Assembly: GCA_014338005.1 (NCBI GenBank)
Contig: QUBZ01000041.1
Span: forward strand, 1-36,806
DNA length: 36,806 nt
Direction: 5' to 3'
Source of the DNA: Chloroflexota bacterium
Lineage (GTDB): Bacteria; Chloroflexota; Anaerolineae; Aggregatilineales; Phototrophicaceae
Made by a program: the position numbers and the translations under genes. Numbering within the stretch: position 1 is the stretch's first letter; the number at the start of each line of letters is the position of its first letter. This document shows, piece after piece, positions 21,723 through 30,522 of the stretch. Under the pieces are notes generated by a model. The model did not search any database. It saw nothing but the letters and a program-made list of their open reading frames with translations, and had not been told where the DNA came from.

Positions 21723-23720
21723 ATGAAGCACAGGTATCTGATTACGTTAGTTGGGGCGCTGCTGGCGCTCATGAGCATGTCGGCGGCTTTCGCTCAGGAT
21801 TTCCCCCCGGCGGCCATCCTGAATGACGAGGGCGGCCCGGCGGTTATTCGCGGCTCGGTGGTTTATACGAACCTGTTTTTCACCGCCGGGGCCGGCGAGC
21901 CGCTCATCATTCTGGAAGATCAGGCCGGTTTTGTAGACCGGGATAAATATTTTCTCATGCCCATCGAGTCGCAGGTGATCGGCCATATCACGTCCGATTT
22001 TTACACCTCGCCTTTCACTTATAATCTGTCGCTGCCCATCGTGCCGCAGGGTTCGCTGCGCGACGTAGACCAGAACGGCGAGGCCGATACCGGCGTGATG
22101 ATTTTCGCCGTCGCCTACTGGGAAAACATCTGGGGCGACCCGTACCTGGAAGAACGCGATTTACAGGGCGGCGGCTGGTCTACGGCCTATGCCTCCACCC
22201 GCATCAACCAGGACCCGTCTGCCGAAGGTGAGGTGATCGGCGGTAAGTATGTGGTCTATGCGCCGGAGGATGGGCAGGGTTTCCCCGCCGGTTTTGGCGA
22301 GGACGGCAGGCTGTTCACGGCGGACGACCCGATTGTGGCGCTGCCGGCGGGTTATACCGTCGTGGATATGGACGCCGCCCCGTTCACCTTCGACCGCTCC
22401 CGCGAGGCGGTGATTGATCTGATCGAAGGGGAGGGCGCGCAGCTCGATGATTTTTCCAGTCTCGACCTGCCGGAAGCCTTCGACGCCATGATCGAGATGA
22501 TGCGGAAGGAATATGCCTTCACCGAATTGAAGCGGGTGGATTGGGACGCCCTGCACGCGCAGTTCCGCCCGCGCTTCGAGCAGGCCCAGGCTTCCAACGA
22601 CTCGACGGTTTATCTGCTGGCGCTGCGCGATTTTATCCGCGCCATCCCGGACGGCCACCACCAGATACCGCTGGTCGGCCCGCTGTACCAGATGTTCAGC
22701 CGGGAGGTCGCCGGCGGCCTGGGGATGGCGATCCGCGAAACCGATGATGGGCGGGTCATCACCAATTTTATCCTGCCGGACGGCCCGGCAGACCAGGCCG
22801 GAATCGATCTGGGGGCGGAAATTCTGTCCTTAAACGGCCAGCCGATTCAGAGCGCCATCCGCGAGACGATTCCCTGGTCGGCCCCTTTCAGCGCCAAACA
22901 CGTCCTGCGGTTGCAGCAGCTCCGGTATGTGATTCGTTTCCCCCTCGGCACGAGCGTGGAAGTAAACTACCGCAATCCCGGCCAGAGCGAGACGCGGACT
23001 GCCCGGCTGGTGACGGTGGATGAAAACGCCAGCTTCAATTTTTCCTCGTTCAACGTGGGGCTGAGCAATACCGAACTGCCGCTGGAGTATCGCCTGCTGC
23101 CAAGCGGCTACCTGTACGTCAAAATTTACAGCTTTTTCGACAACAGCCGCCTGACGATTATGCTGTGGGAACGTATGATGCAGACCTTAAACGACCAGAG
23201 CCTGCCGGGGCTGATTATTGACATGCGCCAGAACGGCGGCGGCAGCGGTTTTCTGGCGAACCAGATGGCGGCCTATTTCTTCAACGAATCGCTGGCTATC
23301 GGCAACACGGGTACATATGATAGGGAACGCGGAGAATTTTACTTCGACCCGCGCGGGATGCGGCAGTTTTACCTGCCGCCGGAGGAACTGCGTTACGGCG
23401 GCCCGGTGGCCGTGCTGGTGGGGCCGAGCTGCGCCAGCGCGTGCGAGTTCTTCAGCTACGCGATGTCGCTTAAAGACCGCGCCGCCATCGTCGGCCAGTA
23501 TCCGACTGCCGGCCTGGGCGGCAGCCAGAAGGCCTTTACCATGCCGGGCGGCCTGGTTTTGCAGTTTTCCATCGGGCGGACGATAGACGCGGACGGTAAT
23601 ATTATCATCGAGGGCACGGGCGTCGTGCCGACGGTGCGCGTGCCGGTTAATGAGGAAACCCTGTTCAGCCAGACGGACCCAGTTTTGGAGGCAGCGGTGA
23701 ATTTCTTGGACGGCAGTTAA
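21723..23720 (+). CDS. Secreted S41-family peptidase
   Basis: 665 aa. The signal peptide ends at AFA-QD (about residue 25). Residues 30-230 are a beta-rich domain of unknown family. A helical region and a PDZ-like segment follow (GMAIRETDDGRVITNF to AEILSLNGQPI), then the S41 catalytic domain: His312 in PDGHHQ, IIDMRQNGGGSG, and the probable nucleophile Ser572 in SCASACEFF. The CtpA-type catalytic Lys expected 25 residues later is Gly597, so it resembles the tricorn-core/S41B group rather than C-terminal processing proteases. It should act outside the membrane. GAGAGGG lies 10 nt before the ATG. Confidence 0.88.
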   Translation: MKHRYLITLVGALLALMSMSAAFAQDFPPAAILNDEGGPAVIRGSVVYTNLFFTAGAGEPLIILEDQAGFVDRDKYFLMPIESQVIGHITSDFYTSPFTYNLSLPIVPQGSLRDVDQNGEADTGVMIFAVAYWENIWGDPYLEERDLQGGGWSTAYASTRINQDPSAEGEVIGGKYVVYAPEDGQGFPAGFGEDGRLFTADDPIVALPAGYTVVDMDAAPFTFDRSREAVIDLIEGEGAQLDDFSSLDLPEAFDAMIEMMRKEYAFTELKRVDWDALHAQFRPRFEQAQASNDSTVYLLALRDFIRAIPDGHHQIPLVGPLYQMFSREVAGGLGMAIRETDDGRVITNFILPDGPADQAGIDLGAEILSLNGQPIQSAIRETIPWSAPFSAKHVLRLQQLRYVIRFPLGTSVEVNYRNPGQSETRTARLVTVDENASFNFSSFNVGLSNTELPLEYRLLPSGYLYVKIYSFFDNSRLTIMLWERMMQTLNDQSLPGLIIDMRQNGGGSGFLANQMAAYFFNESLAIGNTGTYDRERGEFYFDPRGMRQFYLPPEELRYGGPVAVLVGPSCASACEFFSYAMSLKDRAAIVGQYPTAGLGGSQKAFTMPGGLVLQFSIGRTIDADGNIIIEGTGVVPTVRVPVNEETLFSQTDPVLEAAVNFLDGS

Positions 23721-23771
23721 CGCCGCTTGGGTTGTTCGTCCCGGTTTTGTGGCTCTTCACAAGAAATTCGC

Positions 23772-23801
23772 TTGCTACGCCGGTGTGTCTTCTGCTACGA
23801 T
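23772..23801 (+). promoter_or_regulatory. Promoter of the nucleotidyltransferase gene
   Basis: TTGCTA (23772-23777), an 18-bp spacer, then TACGAT (23796-23801), 46 bp before the ATG. Confidence 0.5.
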
Positions 23802-23847
23802 GCGGAGTAAATCGAGCAAGCATTCAACCGGGAGGCATTTTTAGACG

Positions 23848-24921
23848 ATGAAAGCCGTGATTCTGGCGGCGGGTAAAGCGACCCGCCTGCGTCCTGTGAC
23901 GTTAACCATGCCTAAGGCGCTGGTTCCGGTCGCCAATAAAACGCTCATCGGTTACGCGATTGATGTTCTGAAGGGCGCCGGGCTGACCGACATCGGCATC
24001 GTCGTCAATGATCTGGAGTCGCCCATTCCGCAGACGCTTGGCAATGGCAGCGGCATGGGCGTGAACCTGGAATATATCGTCCAGGCGGAGCAGTTGGGGC
24101 TGGCCCATGCCGTCGGGCTGTGCCGGGATTTTGTGGGGGACGAGCCGTTCTGCGTGTTCCTGGGCGATAACATCTTCCAGGATAAAATGGAAAAGCTGTT
24201 TAACGGTTTTGTCGAGTCCGACGCCGAAACGGCCATCGCCCTGGGCGAAGTGTCCGACCCGACGCGCTACGGCATCGCGGAACTGGGCGACGACTGCATC
24301 GAGCGGGTGGTCGAAAAACCCAAAGAGCCGAGGTCGAACCTGGCGATTGCCGGGGTATATCTGTTCCGCCGTTCGATTTTTGACGCCATCGGGCGCATCA
24401 AACCGTCCTGGCGCAACGAACTGGAGATCACCGACGCCATCCAGACCTTGATTGACGATCGCTGCCGGGCGCGCCCTTACGTCCTCAAGGGCTGGTGGAT
24501 TGACGCCGGTAAACCGGACGCCATTGTGCTGGCGAACCAGCTGGTGCTGGAAGACCTGCCGTATACGCCCGCGCCGGAGGATAAAGACCAGATCGTCGGC
24601 AAGTCGGAGGTTTCGCACCGCGTCCTGCTGGGCAAAAACAGCCAGGTGATTGACAGCGTGATTCGCGGCCCGGTCATCATCGGCGATAACACCATCATTC
24701 GCAACAGCTACATCGGCCCGTATACCTCGCTGGGCGATAATGTAGTGATTGAGGGCAGCGAAATCGAAGCCAGCATCGTGATGAAAAACTGCGTCATCCG
24801 CAACATTCCGGGGCGCATTGACTCCAGCCTGCTGGCGGATAATGCCCATGTGATGGCCGCTCAGCGAATGCCTGCCACGCGGCGTTTGATCCTGGCCGAA
24901 AACAGCTATGTGCAGCTTTAA
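23848..24921 (+). CDS. Sugar-1-phosphate nucleotidyltransferase (long RmlA-like)
   Basis: 357 aa. The N-terminal nucleotidyltransferase domain (1-235) has MKAVILAAGKATRLRPVT, PKALVPVANK, the metal Asp in FLGDNIF, VVEKPKEP and the end motif GWWIDAGKP. The C-terminus is a left-handed beta-helix of hexapeptides (VIRGPVIIGDNTIIRNSYIG). This matches the long form of glucose-1-phosphate thymidylyltransferase, which makes dTDP-glucose; UTP-using relatives look alike. GGGAGG lies 12 nt upstream, rather far. No rmlBCD genes are adjacent. The TyrA-like gene follows after 74 bp. Confidence 0.9.
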   Translation: MKAVILAAGKATRLRPVTLTMPKALVPVANKTLIGYAIDVLKGAGLTDIGIVVNDLESPIPQTLGNGSGMGVNLEYIVQAEQLGLAHAVGLCRDFVGDEPFCVFLGDNIFQDKMEKLFNGFVESDAETAIALGEVSDPTRYGIAELGDDCIERVVEKPKEPRSNLAIAGVYLFRRSIFDAIGRIKPSWRNELEITDAIQTLIDDRCRARPYVLKGWWIDAGKPDAIVLANQLVLEDLPYTPAPEDKDQIVGKSEVSHRVLLGKNSQVIDSVIRGPVIIGDNTIIRNSYIGPYTSLGDNVVIEGSEIEASIVMKNCVIRNIPGRIDSSLLADNAHVMAAQRMPATRRLILAENSYVQL

Positions 24922-24995
24922 CCGGCGGGCGCGGCTGAACGTTCGAGACGATAAACGAGTAATGTGAGCAGCATACTATTCCGGGGTAGGGGAAA

Positions 24996-26024
24996 ATGGC
25001 GACGGTATCCGTAGCGATTTTAGGATTGGGGCGCATCGGGGCGTCGGCGGCGCTGGCGCTTAAACGCTATAACGAAGGCAAAGACGCGCAGCACACCTTT
25101 GAAGTCACCGCCGCCGACCTGCGCGCCGGCGTGCGGGATGACGCGCAAAAAATCGGCCTGCCGAAGGTCGAACGTAATCTGTTCGACGCAGCGCGCGGGC
25201 GCGACATCGTGGTGCTGGCGCTGCCGTATGCCGACGTGCCGGCGGCCTACAAATCGCTGGCGGGGGAGTTCCGCCCCGGCGCGGTCGTGCTGGATACCTC
25301 GCCGCTTAAACAGCCGTCGCTGGCCTGGGCGAAGGAACACCTGCCGTCAGAAGTGCATATGGTGGGGATGACGCCGGTGCTGAATCCCAAGTACCTGTTC
25401 GACGGCCTGGATGACACCGCCCACGCGCAGCCGGATTTGTTCGATAAAGGCGCGATGCTGCTGACACCGAGCGTCAGCGCCGTGCGGGATGCCGTCGAAC
25501 TGGCTTCGGATTTTTCGACCATCCTGGGCGCGACGCCGTTTTTTGTAGACCCCGCCGAACATGACAGCCTGATGGCGCTGACCGAAGGGCTGCCGGAACT
25601 GCTGGGCGTGGCCGCTTTTTACATGGCGTCCCGGCGCGATGGCTGGAATGACGCCCAACGGCTGACCAACCCGGCTTTTGGACGCCTGACGCGCGCGCTG
25701 TTTGATACCCACCCGGACGACCTGCGCGACGGCTGGCTGAACAACCGCGAAAATCTGCTGCGCCACCTGGATGCGCTGCTGGAAAACCTGCGGCTGTTCC
25801 GGGGCATCCTGGCGCAAAACGACCGGGACGCCCTGACCGGCGCGCTGTTTGAAGCCTCCGAAGCCTACAGCGCCTGGGTCAACCGCCGCCATAAGGCCCG
25901 CTGGGATGAAGAATCGTCGCAGGAGAAGCCGCCTTCGATGGGTATTTCGATGATGACCAGCCTGATGGGCGGCTTCCTGACCAGACGGCTGCAAGGCCGC
26001 GACAACGGCGAGGAAAAAACATAA
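24996..26024 (+). CDS. Prephenate dehydrogenase-like NAD(P)-binding protein
   Basis: 342 aa. The Rossmann fold starts at the N-terminus (ILGLGRIGASAALAL, GxGxxG). DIVVLALPYADVP and LDTSPLKQPSLAWAK correspond to the substrate-binding loop of TyrA proteins, and a helical dimerisation domain fills the C-terminal half. The TyrA catalytic motif GHPMAG reads VHMVGMTP, so the catalytic His may be kept but its surroundings are changed. It could be a prephenate or arogenate dehydrogenase or an unassigned beta-hydroxyacid-type dehydrogenase. The last 40 residues are polar with a basic tail. GGTAGGGG lies just before the ATG. Confidence 0.75.
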   Translation: MATVSVAILGLGRIGASAALALKRYNEGKDAQHTFEVTAADLRAGVRDDAQKIGLPKVERNLFDAARGRDIVVLALPYADVPAAYKSLAGEFRPGAVVLDTSPLKQPSLAWAKEHLPSEVHMVGMTPVLNPKYLFDGLDDTAHAQPDLFDKGAMLLTPSVSAVRDAVELASDFSTILGATPFFVDPAEHDSLMALTEGLPELLGVAAFYMASRRDGWNDAQRLTNPAFGRLTRALFDTHPDDLRDGWLNNRENLLRHLDALLENLRLFRGILAQNDRDALTGALFEASEAYSAWVNRRHKARWDEESSQEKPPSMGISMMTSLMGGFLTRRLQGRDNGEEKT

Positions 26025-26053
26025 CGCAGCGGCACAAAGTCGCAGAGACGCAC
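26024..26053. repeat. GCACAAAGTCGCAGAGACGCA-type repeat
   Basis: ACGCAGCGGCACAAAG and CGCAGAGACGCAC begin right at the stop codon of the TyrA-like gene. Same class as 6647-6680 and 9235-9260. Confidence 0.5.
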
Positions 26054-26079
26054 AACAGAGGATTTATCTTGATCGCTAG

Positions 26080-26251
26080 TCCCCACCCCTTGCCCCCTCC
26101 CCAAATTTTGGAGAGGGGGTCAAAACGGAGCATAACAGGTCGCTGAAGTCCCTTCTTTGAATCCTGGAGAGTTGGAGAGGAATCAAAACAGGCCATAACA
26201 GGTTTTTAAGTCCCCTCTCCATGCAATGGGGAGGGGATTTAGGGGTGGGGA
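26080..26251. repeat. G-rich palindromic repeat with tandem modules
   Basis: Starts TCCCCACCCCTTGCCCC and ends with the near inverse ATTTAGGGGTGGGGA. Inside, TCAAAAC-n-CATAACAGGT-n-AAGTCCC occurs twice (around 26110 and 26173), and CCCCTCTCCAT/ATGGGGAGGGG forms a hairpin. It matches the modules at 16629-16767. It lies between convergent genes and could end transcription from both sides. Confidence 0.7.
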
Positions 26252-26290
26252 TGGCTCGGCGCAGAACTCGCAATTACAGTCTGTTTTTAT

Positions 26291-27508
26291 TTATACGGCG
26301 GCGCGCTGCCGGGACAGCAGCCAGACCACCATGCCCCACAGCAGCACCATGCCGAAAAACGGCAGCGCCAGCGCGGGCGCGGGTAATGTATTATCTGATG
26401 GGGGTTGTAAATAACCCAGGATGATCGGCATATGCAGGTTGATGAGCAGCGCCGAAACCAGGCTGAGCAGTTTGAGGCGCGTGCGCTGGCGGGGAGAAAG
26501 CCCGTGCCGCTCGTAGAACAGCACGACGTAGACCAGCAGCGCGGAGAGCATCCCGTGAACGCCCAGCGTCGAACCGGCCAGCAGCGCCACCAGCAGCACC
26601 GCCGCGTATTCCAGGTCGAATTTTTCGGCGGGCGTTCGGGACAGGGCAGTGGTCGGGCGCGAGATGAGATACAAAGTCACCCCGCCCAAACCGAACAGCA
26701 GCCCAAAGCGCGTCAGCGTCACCAGCGCCGGGCTGACCAGCAGCGGGATGATCTGCGGCGATTCTGAAAACATCTTCTGCGCAAAACCCAGGATAGCATT
26801 GTTGGAGTGGTTCAGCACCGGCTGGCCGTCCGCCGTCAGGTTTGGCAGCACGTTCAGTATGTAATAGACGAAAGCATCCACGCCGGAGACGGCCATCTGG
26901 AAGATAATCGCCAGCAGCGTAGTGACCGCCGCGCCGAAAACCACCCGCCATTCCCGCTTCCACAGGAAGTACAGCACCAACAGCCCCGGATAAAACTTCG
27001 TCCACACCGCCAGCGCCAACAGGACTCCGGCCAGGCGCGGCCTGCCGGTTCGATAAGCCGCCCAGGCGCCGACGGTGGCTGCCAGCAGCACGATGGTGAT
27101 CTGCCCCAGCCACAGCGACATCAGCGCCGGCGCGAACAGCGGCGTGACCACCCAGAGGATCATCCGGTGATGGCGGCGGGTGATGAAGCGGCTGAGCAAT
27201 GCCAGCGTCCCGGCCAGCAGTACGACGTTGAGCGCGAACCACAGCCGCGCCGATGTTCCCTCATCCCGCGCGACCGCCACCAGCGGCGCCATAAGCTGGA
27301 TTTGCAGCGGCGGGCCGACGTAATCGCTGCTTTGCAGGTCGGCGTACAGCGGCCTGCCGTCCAGGATGCGCTGAATGCCCCGGTAGTAATAACCAAAATC
27401 GCCCGCGCCGTTGGGGTGTGTGGTGTAAATGAGCAGCGCCAGCGCCAGGAAAATCAGCCACAGCAGGCCGATCAGCACCCAGGGCAGGTAACTACGTGGA
27501 TTTTTCAT
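26291..27508 (-). CDS. GT87-like (DUF2029) integral-membrane glycosyltransferase
   Basis: 405 aa, about ten to eleven hydrophobic segments. Typical GT87 features are a first external loop with DFGYYYRGIQRILDGRPLY (a D-x-Y type motif), MSLWLGQITIVLLA, and LAVWTKFYPGLLVLYFLWKREW. GT-C enzymes of this group use polyprenyl-phosphate sugars, often mannose, and act outside the membrane. The start used is the ATG at 27506-27508 (MKNPRSYLPW), overlapping the previous stop by 4 bp. Longer upstream frames read through the neighbour gene and are rejected. Confidence 0.87.
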   Translation of the reverse strand: MKNPRSYLPWVLIGLLWLIFLALALLIYTTHPNGAGDFGYYYRGIQRILDGRPLYADLQSSDYVGPPLQIQLMAPLVAVARDEGTSARLWFALNVVLLAGTLALLSRFITRRHHRMILWVVTPLFAPALMSLWLGQITIVLLAATVGAWAAYRTGRPRLAGVLLALAVWTKFYPGLLVLYFLWKREWRVVFGAAVTTLLAIIFQMAVSGVDAFVYYILNVLPNLTADGQPVLNHSNNAILGFAQKMFSESPQIIPLLVSPALVTLTRFGLLFGLGGVTLYLISRPTTALSRTPAEKFDLEYAAVLLVALLAGSTLGVHGMLSALLVYVVLFYERHGLSPRQRTRLKLLSLVSALLINLHMPIILGYLQPPSDNTLPAPALALPFFGMVLLWGMVVWLLSRQRAAV

Positions 27509-28983
27509 ACGTCCCCCGGCGCGGATTTGTCGCCCATTTGCAGCAGCGTGCGCGCGGTCAGCGACTCGACGCCGTAATAACGGGCGGCGCAGACGTTCAT
27601 GCCTTTTTCTGCATCCGGGCCGAGCGGTTCTAACCCGGCGCGGATAGCCAGGTCTACCTGAAGCATGGTGGTGACGATGTGTTTTTCGCCGCCGGCGGCA
27701 TCGGCGCGGATGGCCTGGTCGCGGCTGTCCCATTCGGCGGCGAAGGTGCGGTAGTCCGGCAGTCCGGCCAGGATTTGCCCGGCTGCCAGCACTGGACCGG
27801 CGACCAGCAGGCCGGCAATCACGACGCCGGTGGCGAGCAGCGCGCGCGGTTTGACGACCGGCTGCCGCCGGCGCGCGCCCAGCCCCATCACACTGCCCCA
27901 GAACACCGCCGCGCTCACCAGCGCCAGCTGCGGCATGATATATACGCGCGCCGCCGGGGCAACCGACATGCTGTAAATCGGCGGGGCCAGGCAGGCGGCG
28001 ATCAGGATAAAGGTGATGGCTGCCGACAGCGCCAGCAGCCGACGGACGGCACGCGGCGACAGGCGCAGGCGCGTATCCAGCGGGTGCAGCCGGTAAAACA
28101 GCAGCATCGGCAGCAGCGCCGAAACGATTATCGCCACCGGCGAAAAAAGCCCCGCGGCGGTGGCGGCATATGAAAGAGTGATGTACAGGGTGCGCCAGGC
28201 GACCACCGGCAGCGGCAGCGGGTCAGGGAATTGGGCGCGGCGGTTGGCGTTGCCCGGCGCGGCCAGGATGATGAACATGGCCGCCAGCGAGCAAACCAGC
28301 CCGACCGCCAGCAGCGCCAGCGCCGGGCGTTTGATCGTGGATGGGGCGAACAGCAGAAAACCTACAAAGGCCAGCCCCAGGATGGCGATCTGGAAAGCGA
28401 CGTACACTTCCGACAGGCCGCCGGCAACGAACGTCACGACGGCGAAAACCACCGGCGCGGCGGGGGATATTCGGTCAGGGGAGCGGCGCAGCGTATAAAC
28501 GAAATATCCAATCAGGAAGGAGAGAGCGATCAGCGGGATGGTGTAGGGGATGACCGCACCCATCCAGTACAACGACTGGATGCGGCTGGGCGTGCCGTCG
28601 AAAACGGCGAAAACCACCAGCGCGCCCAGCGCCAGCGCCATAAAACGCGGCTGCGGCAGCCGGAAAACCAGCAAAATCTGGTAAATCGCCCAGGCCGCCG
28701 CCGCCGTCCAGGTCACCAGCACCAGCGCCGGCAGCGCCGCCGCCAGCCCCGGCCCCATGTAAGCGGCAGCGCCCTTTGCCAGCCAGTTGGTGAATTGCCC
28801 CGCCCAGTTGTTGTACCACCACAGCGCCGAACCGATCACGCCGTCCGACAGCGCCCGCCAGGCCGTGCAGTAATCGTCGGCCATGTAACGGCTGTACAGC
28901 CCGGCATAGGCCATCGCCAGCAGCGGCAGCAGCAGGCCAGCCAGCAGCAGCGTCGGCAGCGCTTTTCGCGCGGTGTTTTCCAT
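27505..28983 (-). CDS. DUF6056-like polytopic membrane protein
   Basis: 492 aa from the ATG at 28981-28983; a GTG at 29019 would add 12 residues. About eleven hydrophobic segments. The first external loop has YSRYMADDYCTAWRA, whose DDYC is the hallmark I associate with DUF6056, and FDGTPSRIQSLYWMGAVIPYTIPL follows later. The layout is GT-C-like, with acidic residues in the first loop, so a lipid-linked-sugar glycosyltransferase is plausible but not shown. The C-terminal 90 residues are soluble and end in a polar domain (YYGVESLTARTLLQMG). It is coupled to the GT87-like gene. Confidence 0.75.
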   Translation of the reverse strand: MENTARKALPTLLLAGLLLPLLAMAYAGLYSRYMADDYCTAWRALSDGVIGSALWWYNNWAGQFTNWLAKGAAAYMGPGLAAALPALVLVTWTAAAAWAIYQILLVFRLPQPRFMALALGALVVFAVFDGTPSRIQSLYWMGAVIPYTIPLIALSFLIGYFVYTLRRSPDRISPAAPVVFAVVTFVAGGLSEVYVAFQIAILGLAFVGFLLFAPSTIKRPALALLAVGLVCSLAAMFIILAAPGNANRRAQFPDPLPLPVVAWRTLYITLSYAATAAGLFSPVAIIVSALLPMLLFYRLHPLDTRLRLSPRAVRRLLALSAAITFILIAACLAPPIYSMSVAPAARVYIMPQLALVSAAVFWGSVMGLGARRRQPVVKPRALLATGVVIAGLLVAGPVLAAGQILAGLPDYRTFAAEWDSRDQAIRADAAGGEKHIVTTMLQVDLAIRAGLEPLGPDAEKGMNVCAARYYGVESLTARTLLQMGDKSAPGDV

Positions 28984-29097
28984 AACGATTGCCCCATGTG
29001 TTCTGTCGTTTATCCACACTCCATCCTACACCAATCCCCTGGCGGCGAAACGTAAAAGAACACGCTCATCAACTCCTAAGCGCGCTTTTATCTCGAT

Positions 29098-29120
29098 TTC
29101 ATGGCTTTTTCAGCCATGAA
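29098..29120. promoter_or_regulatory. Perfect dyad between divergent genes
   Basis: TTCATGGCT (29098-29106) and AGCCATGAA (29112-29120) flank a 5-nt TTTTC spacer. It lies in the 212-bp gap between the DUF6056-like and PDZ genes and could be an operator. No convincing promoter boxes were found beside it. Confidence 0.45.
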
Positions 29121-29195
29121 TCCTACATTGAGAAACGGTAAGCGTGTGACGATTTCTCTCTCGTATATCCACGCTTTGTTCTGGGAGGAGTAAAC

Positions 29196-30371
29196 ATGCA
29201 CAAGAGAAGTGTGATCTATGTGTTTGTCGCGCTGCTGGCGCTGGCGGCGCTTTCGGCTGTGGGGCTGGCCGCCGCGCAGGATGAAAACGCCGCGCCGCCT
29301 TACCTGGGTATCTTGGTGGATGAAGCCCCGGACGGCGGCGTTCTGGTGCGGGAGGTCGCGCCGGGCGGCCCCGGTGAAGAGGCCGGGCTTAAGTCGGGCG
29401 ACATCCTGAAGGCTATCAACGACGAAGCGGTGTCACAGGATAACATTCGTAACGTGCTGGCGGCTTTCGCCGTTGGCGATGTCGTCACGCTCTCGGTCGA
29501 GCGCGGCGGCGAGACGCTGACGCTGGAAGCGACCCTGGCCGCCCGCCCGGAACAGCCGTCGCTGCCGCGTTCCGGCGATTTCCGCATGTCAGAACAGGCC
29601 ATGCTGCTGGGCCTGTGGCTGGAAACGACCGATGACGGCGTGGTGGTGCGCCAGGTGATGGCCGGTTCGCCCGCCGAAACCGCCGGGTTAAAGGACGGGG
29701 ACATCATCACCAAAATCGGCGATACCGAGGTTAAACAACTGCGCGACATCCTCGAAGCCGCTCGCAGCCTGAAGGCCGGCGATACGCTGGCAGTTGAAGT
29801 GAACCGGGACGGCGAGACGATCACGCTGGAAGTTGAACCCGCCCAGTTCGGGTTTTCGGGGCGGCTGCCGCGCCTGGAAATGCCCTTCAACTTCGACATG
29901 ATGGCGGGCAGCGCGCGCCTGGGGGTGACGTTTGTTATGCTGGATGAACAGACCGCCCAGGAACGCGGCCTCGACCTGACCGAAGGCGCATTGATTACCG
30001 AAGTTGCTGAGGACTCGCCGGCGCAGGCCGCCGGGCTGCTGGTGGATGACATCATCACCGCCGTAAACGGCGACGTTGTGGATGCCGAACACACCCTGCG
30101 CGACCGCCTGCTGGCCTACGAGCCGGGCGATACCGTCACGCTTTCGGTGCAGCGCGGCGGCGAACTGCTGGAACTGGACGCCACGCTGGACGAGATGGGT
30201 GTGAACTTTGGCTCGATGATGATGCCGGGCGGTTTTCACTTCTTCGGCCCTGATGGTTTTGACTTTAACTTCGGGGACGGTCAGCCGGGCTTTTTCTTCG
30301 GGCCGCGCGGCTTTATGTTTCCGAACATTCCTCAAGCGCCGTCTGTAGAACCGGCGCAGCCGAACCTCTAA
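29196..30371 (+). CDS. Secreted protein with three PDZ domains and no protease domain
   Basis: 391 aa. The signal peptide (about 1-27) ends at AAAQ-DE. Three PDZ domains follow: about 34-115 (LGILVDEAPDGGVLVREV, EAGLKSGDILKAIND), 133-213 (ETAGLKDGDIITKIGD), and 240-325 (QAAGLLVDDIITAVNGD). No trypsin-like catalytic domain precedes them, unlike HtrA/DegP. The last 60 residues are rich in Gly, Phe and Met (GGFHFFGPDGFDFNFGDG) and look unstructured. A scaffold or substrate-presenting role outside the membrane is inferred. GGGAGGAG is 5 nt before the ATG, and a terminator follows. Confidence 0.9.
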   Translation: MHKRSVIYVFVALLALAALSAVGLAAAQDENAAPPYLGILVDEAPDGGVLVREVAPGGPGEEAGLKSGDILKAINDEAVSQDNIRNVLAAFAVGDVVTLSVERGGETLTLEATLAARPEQPSLPRSGDFRMSEQAMLLGLWLETTDDGVVVRQVMAGSPAETAGLKDGDIITKIGDTEVKQLRDILEAARSLKAGDTLAVEVNRDGETITLEVEPAQFGFSGRLPRLEMPFNFDMMAGSARLGVTFVMLDEQTAQERGLDLTEGALITEVAEDSPAQAAGLLVDDIITAVNGDVVDAEHTLRDRLLAYEPGDTVTLSVQRGGELLELDATLDEMGVNFGSMMMPGGFHFFGPDGFDFNFGDGQPGFFFGPRGFMFPNIPQAPSVEPAQPNL

Positions 30372-30401
30372 ACACCCGTTCAATCCCTTCGTTTGTTATG
30401 A

Positions 30402-30434
30402 CCGACCCGGCCCCCGCGCCGGGCCGGTTTTTTT
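30402..30434 (+). terminator. Rho-independent terminator of the PDZ gene
   Basis: CCGACCCGGC (30402-30411) pairs with GCCGGGCCGG (30418-30427) with one mismatch, followed by seven T. Confidence 0.9.
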
Positions 30435-30460
30435 GCGGTGGCAGGATGATTGTTAATCTG

Positions 30461-30491
30461 TTAGAATTAAGTGTTGTTTAAGTGTTAAAAT
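30461..30491 (+). promoter_or_regulatory. AT-rich probable promoter region of the kinase pair
   Basis: TAAAAT at 30486-30491 could be a -10 with TTAGAA (30461-30466) as a poor -35 at 19 bp. The stretch 30450-30492 is conspicuously AT-rich for this genome and lies between a terminator and the gene start. Confidence 0.35.
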
Positions 30492-30522
30492 ATCGCCCTT
30501 TTGGAAGATGGTCATGACCTGA

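Noticed and set aside
23725..23765. Terminator after the S41 protease gene
   Set aside because: Only a 5-bp stem (TTGTG/CACAA) with no U-tract; too weak to list.
26080..26251. Possible CRISPR-like repeats
   Set aside because: Repeat units are imperfect, G-rich and palindromic with no regular spacers and no cas genes.
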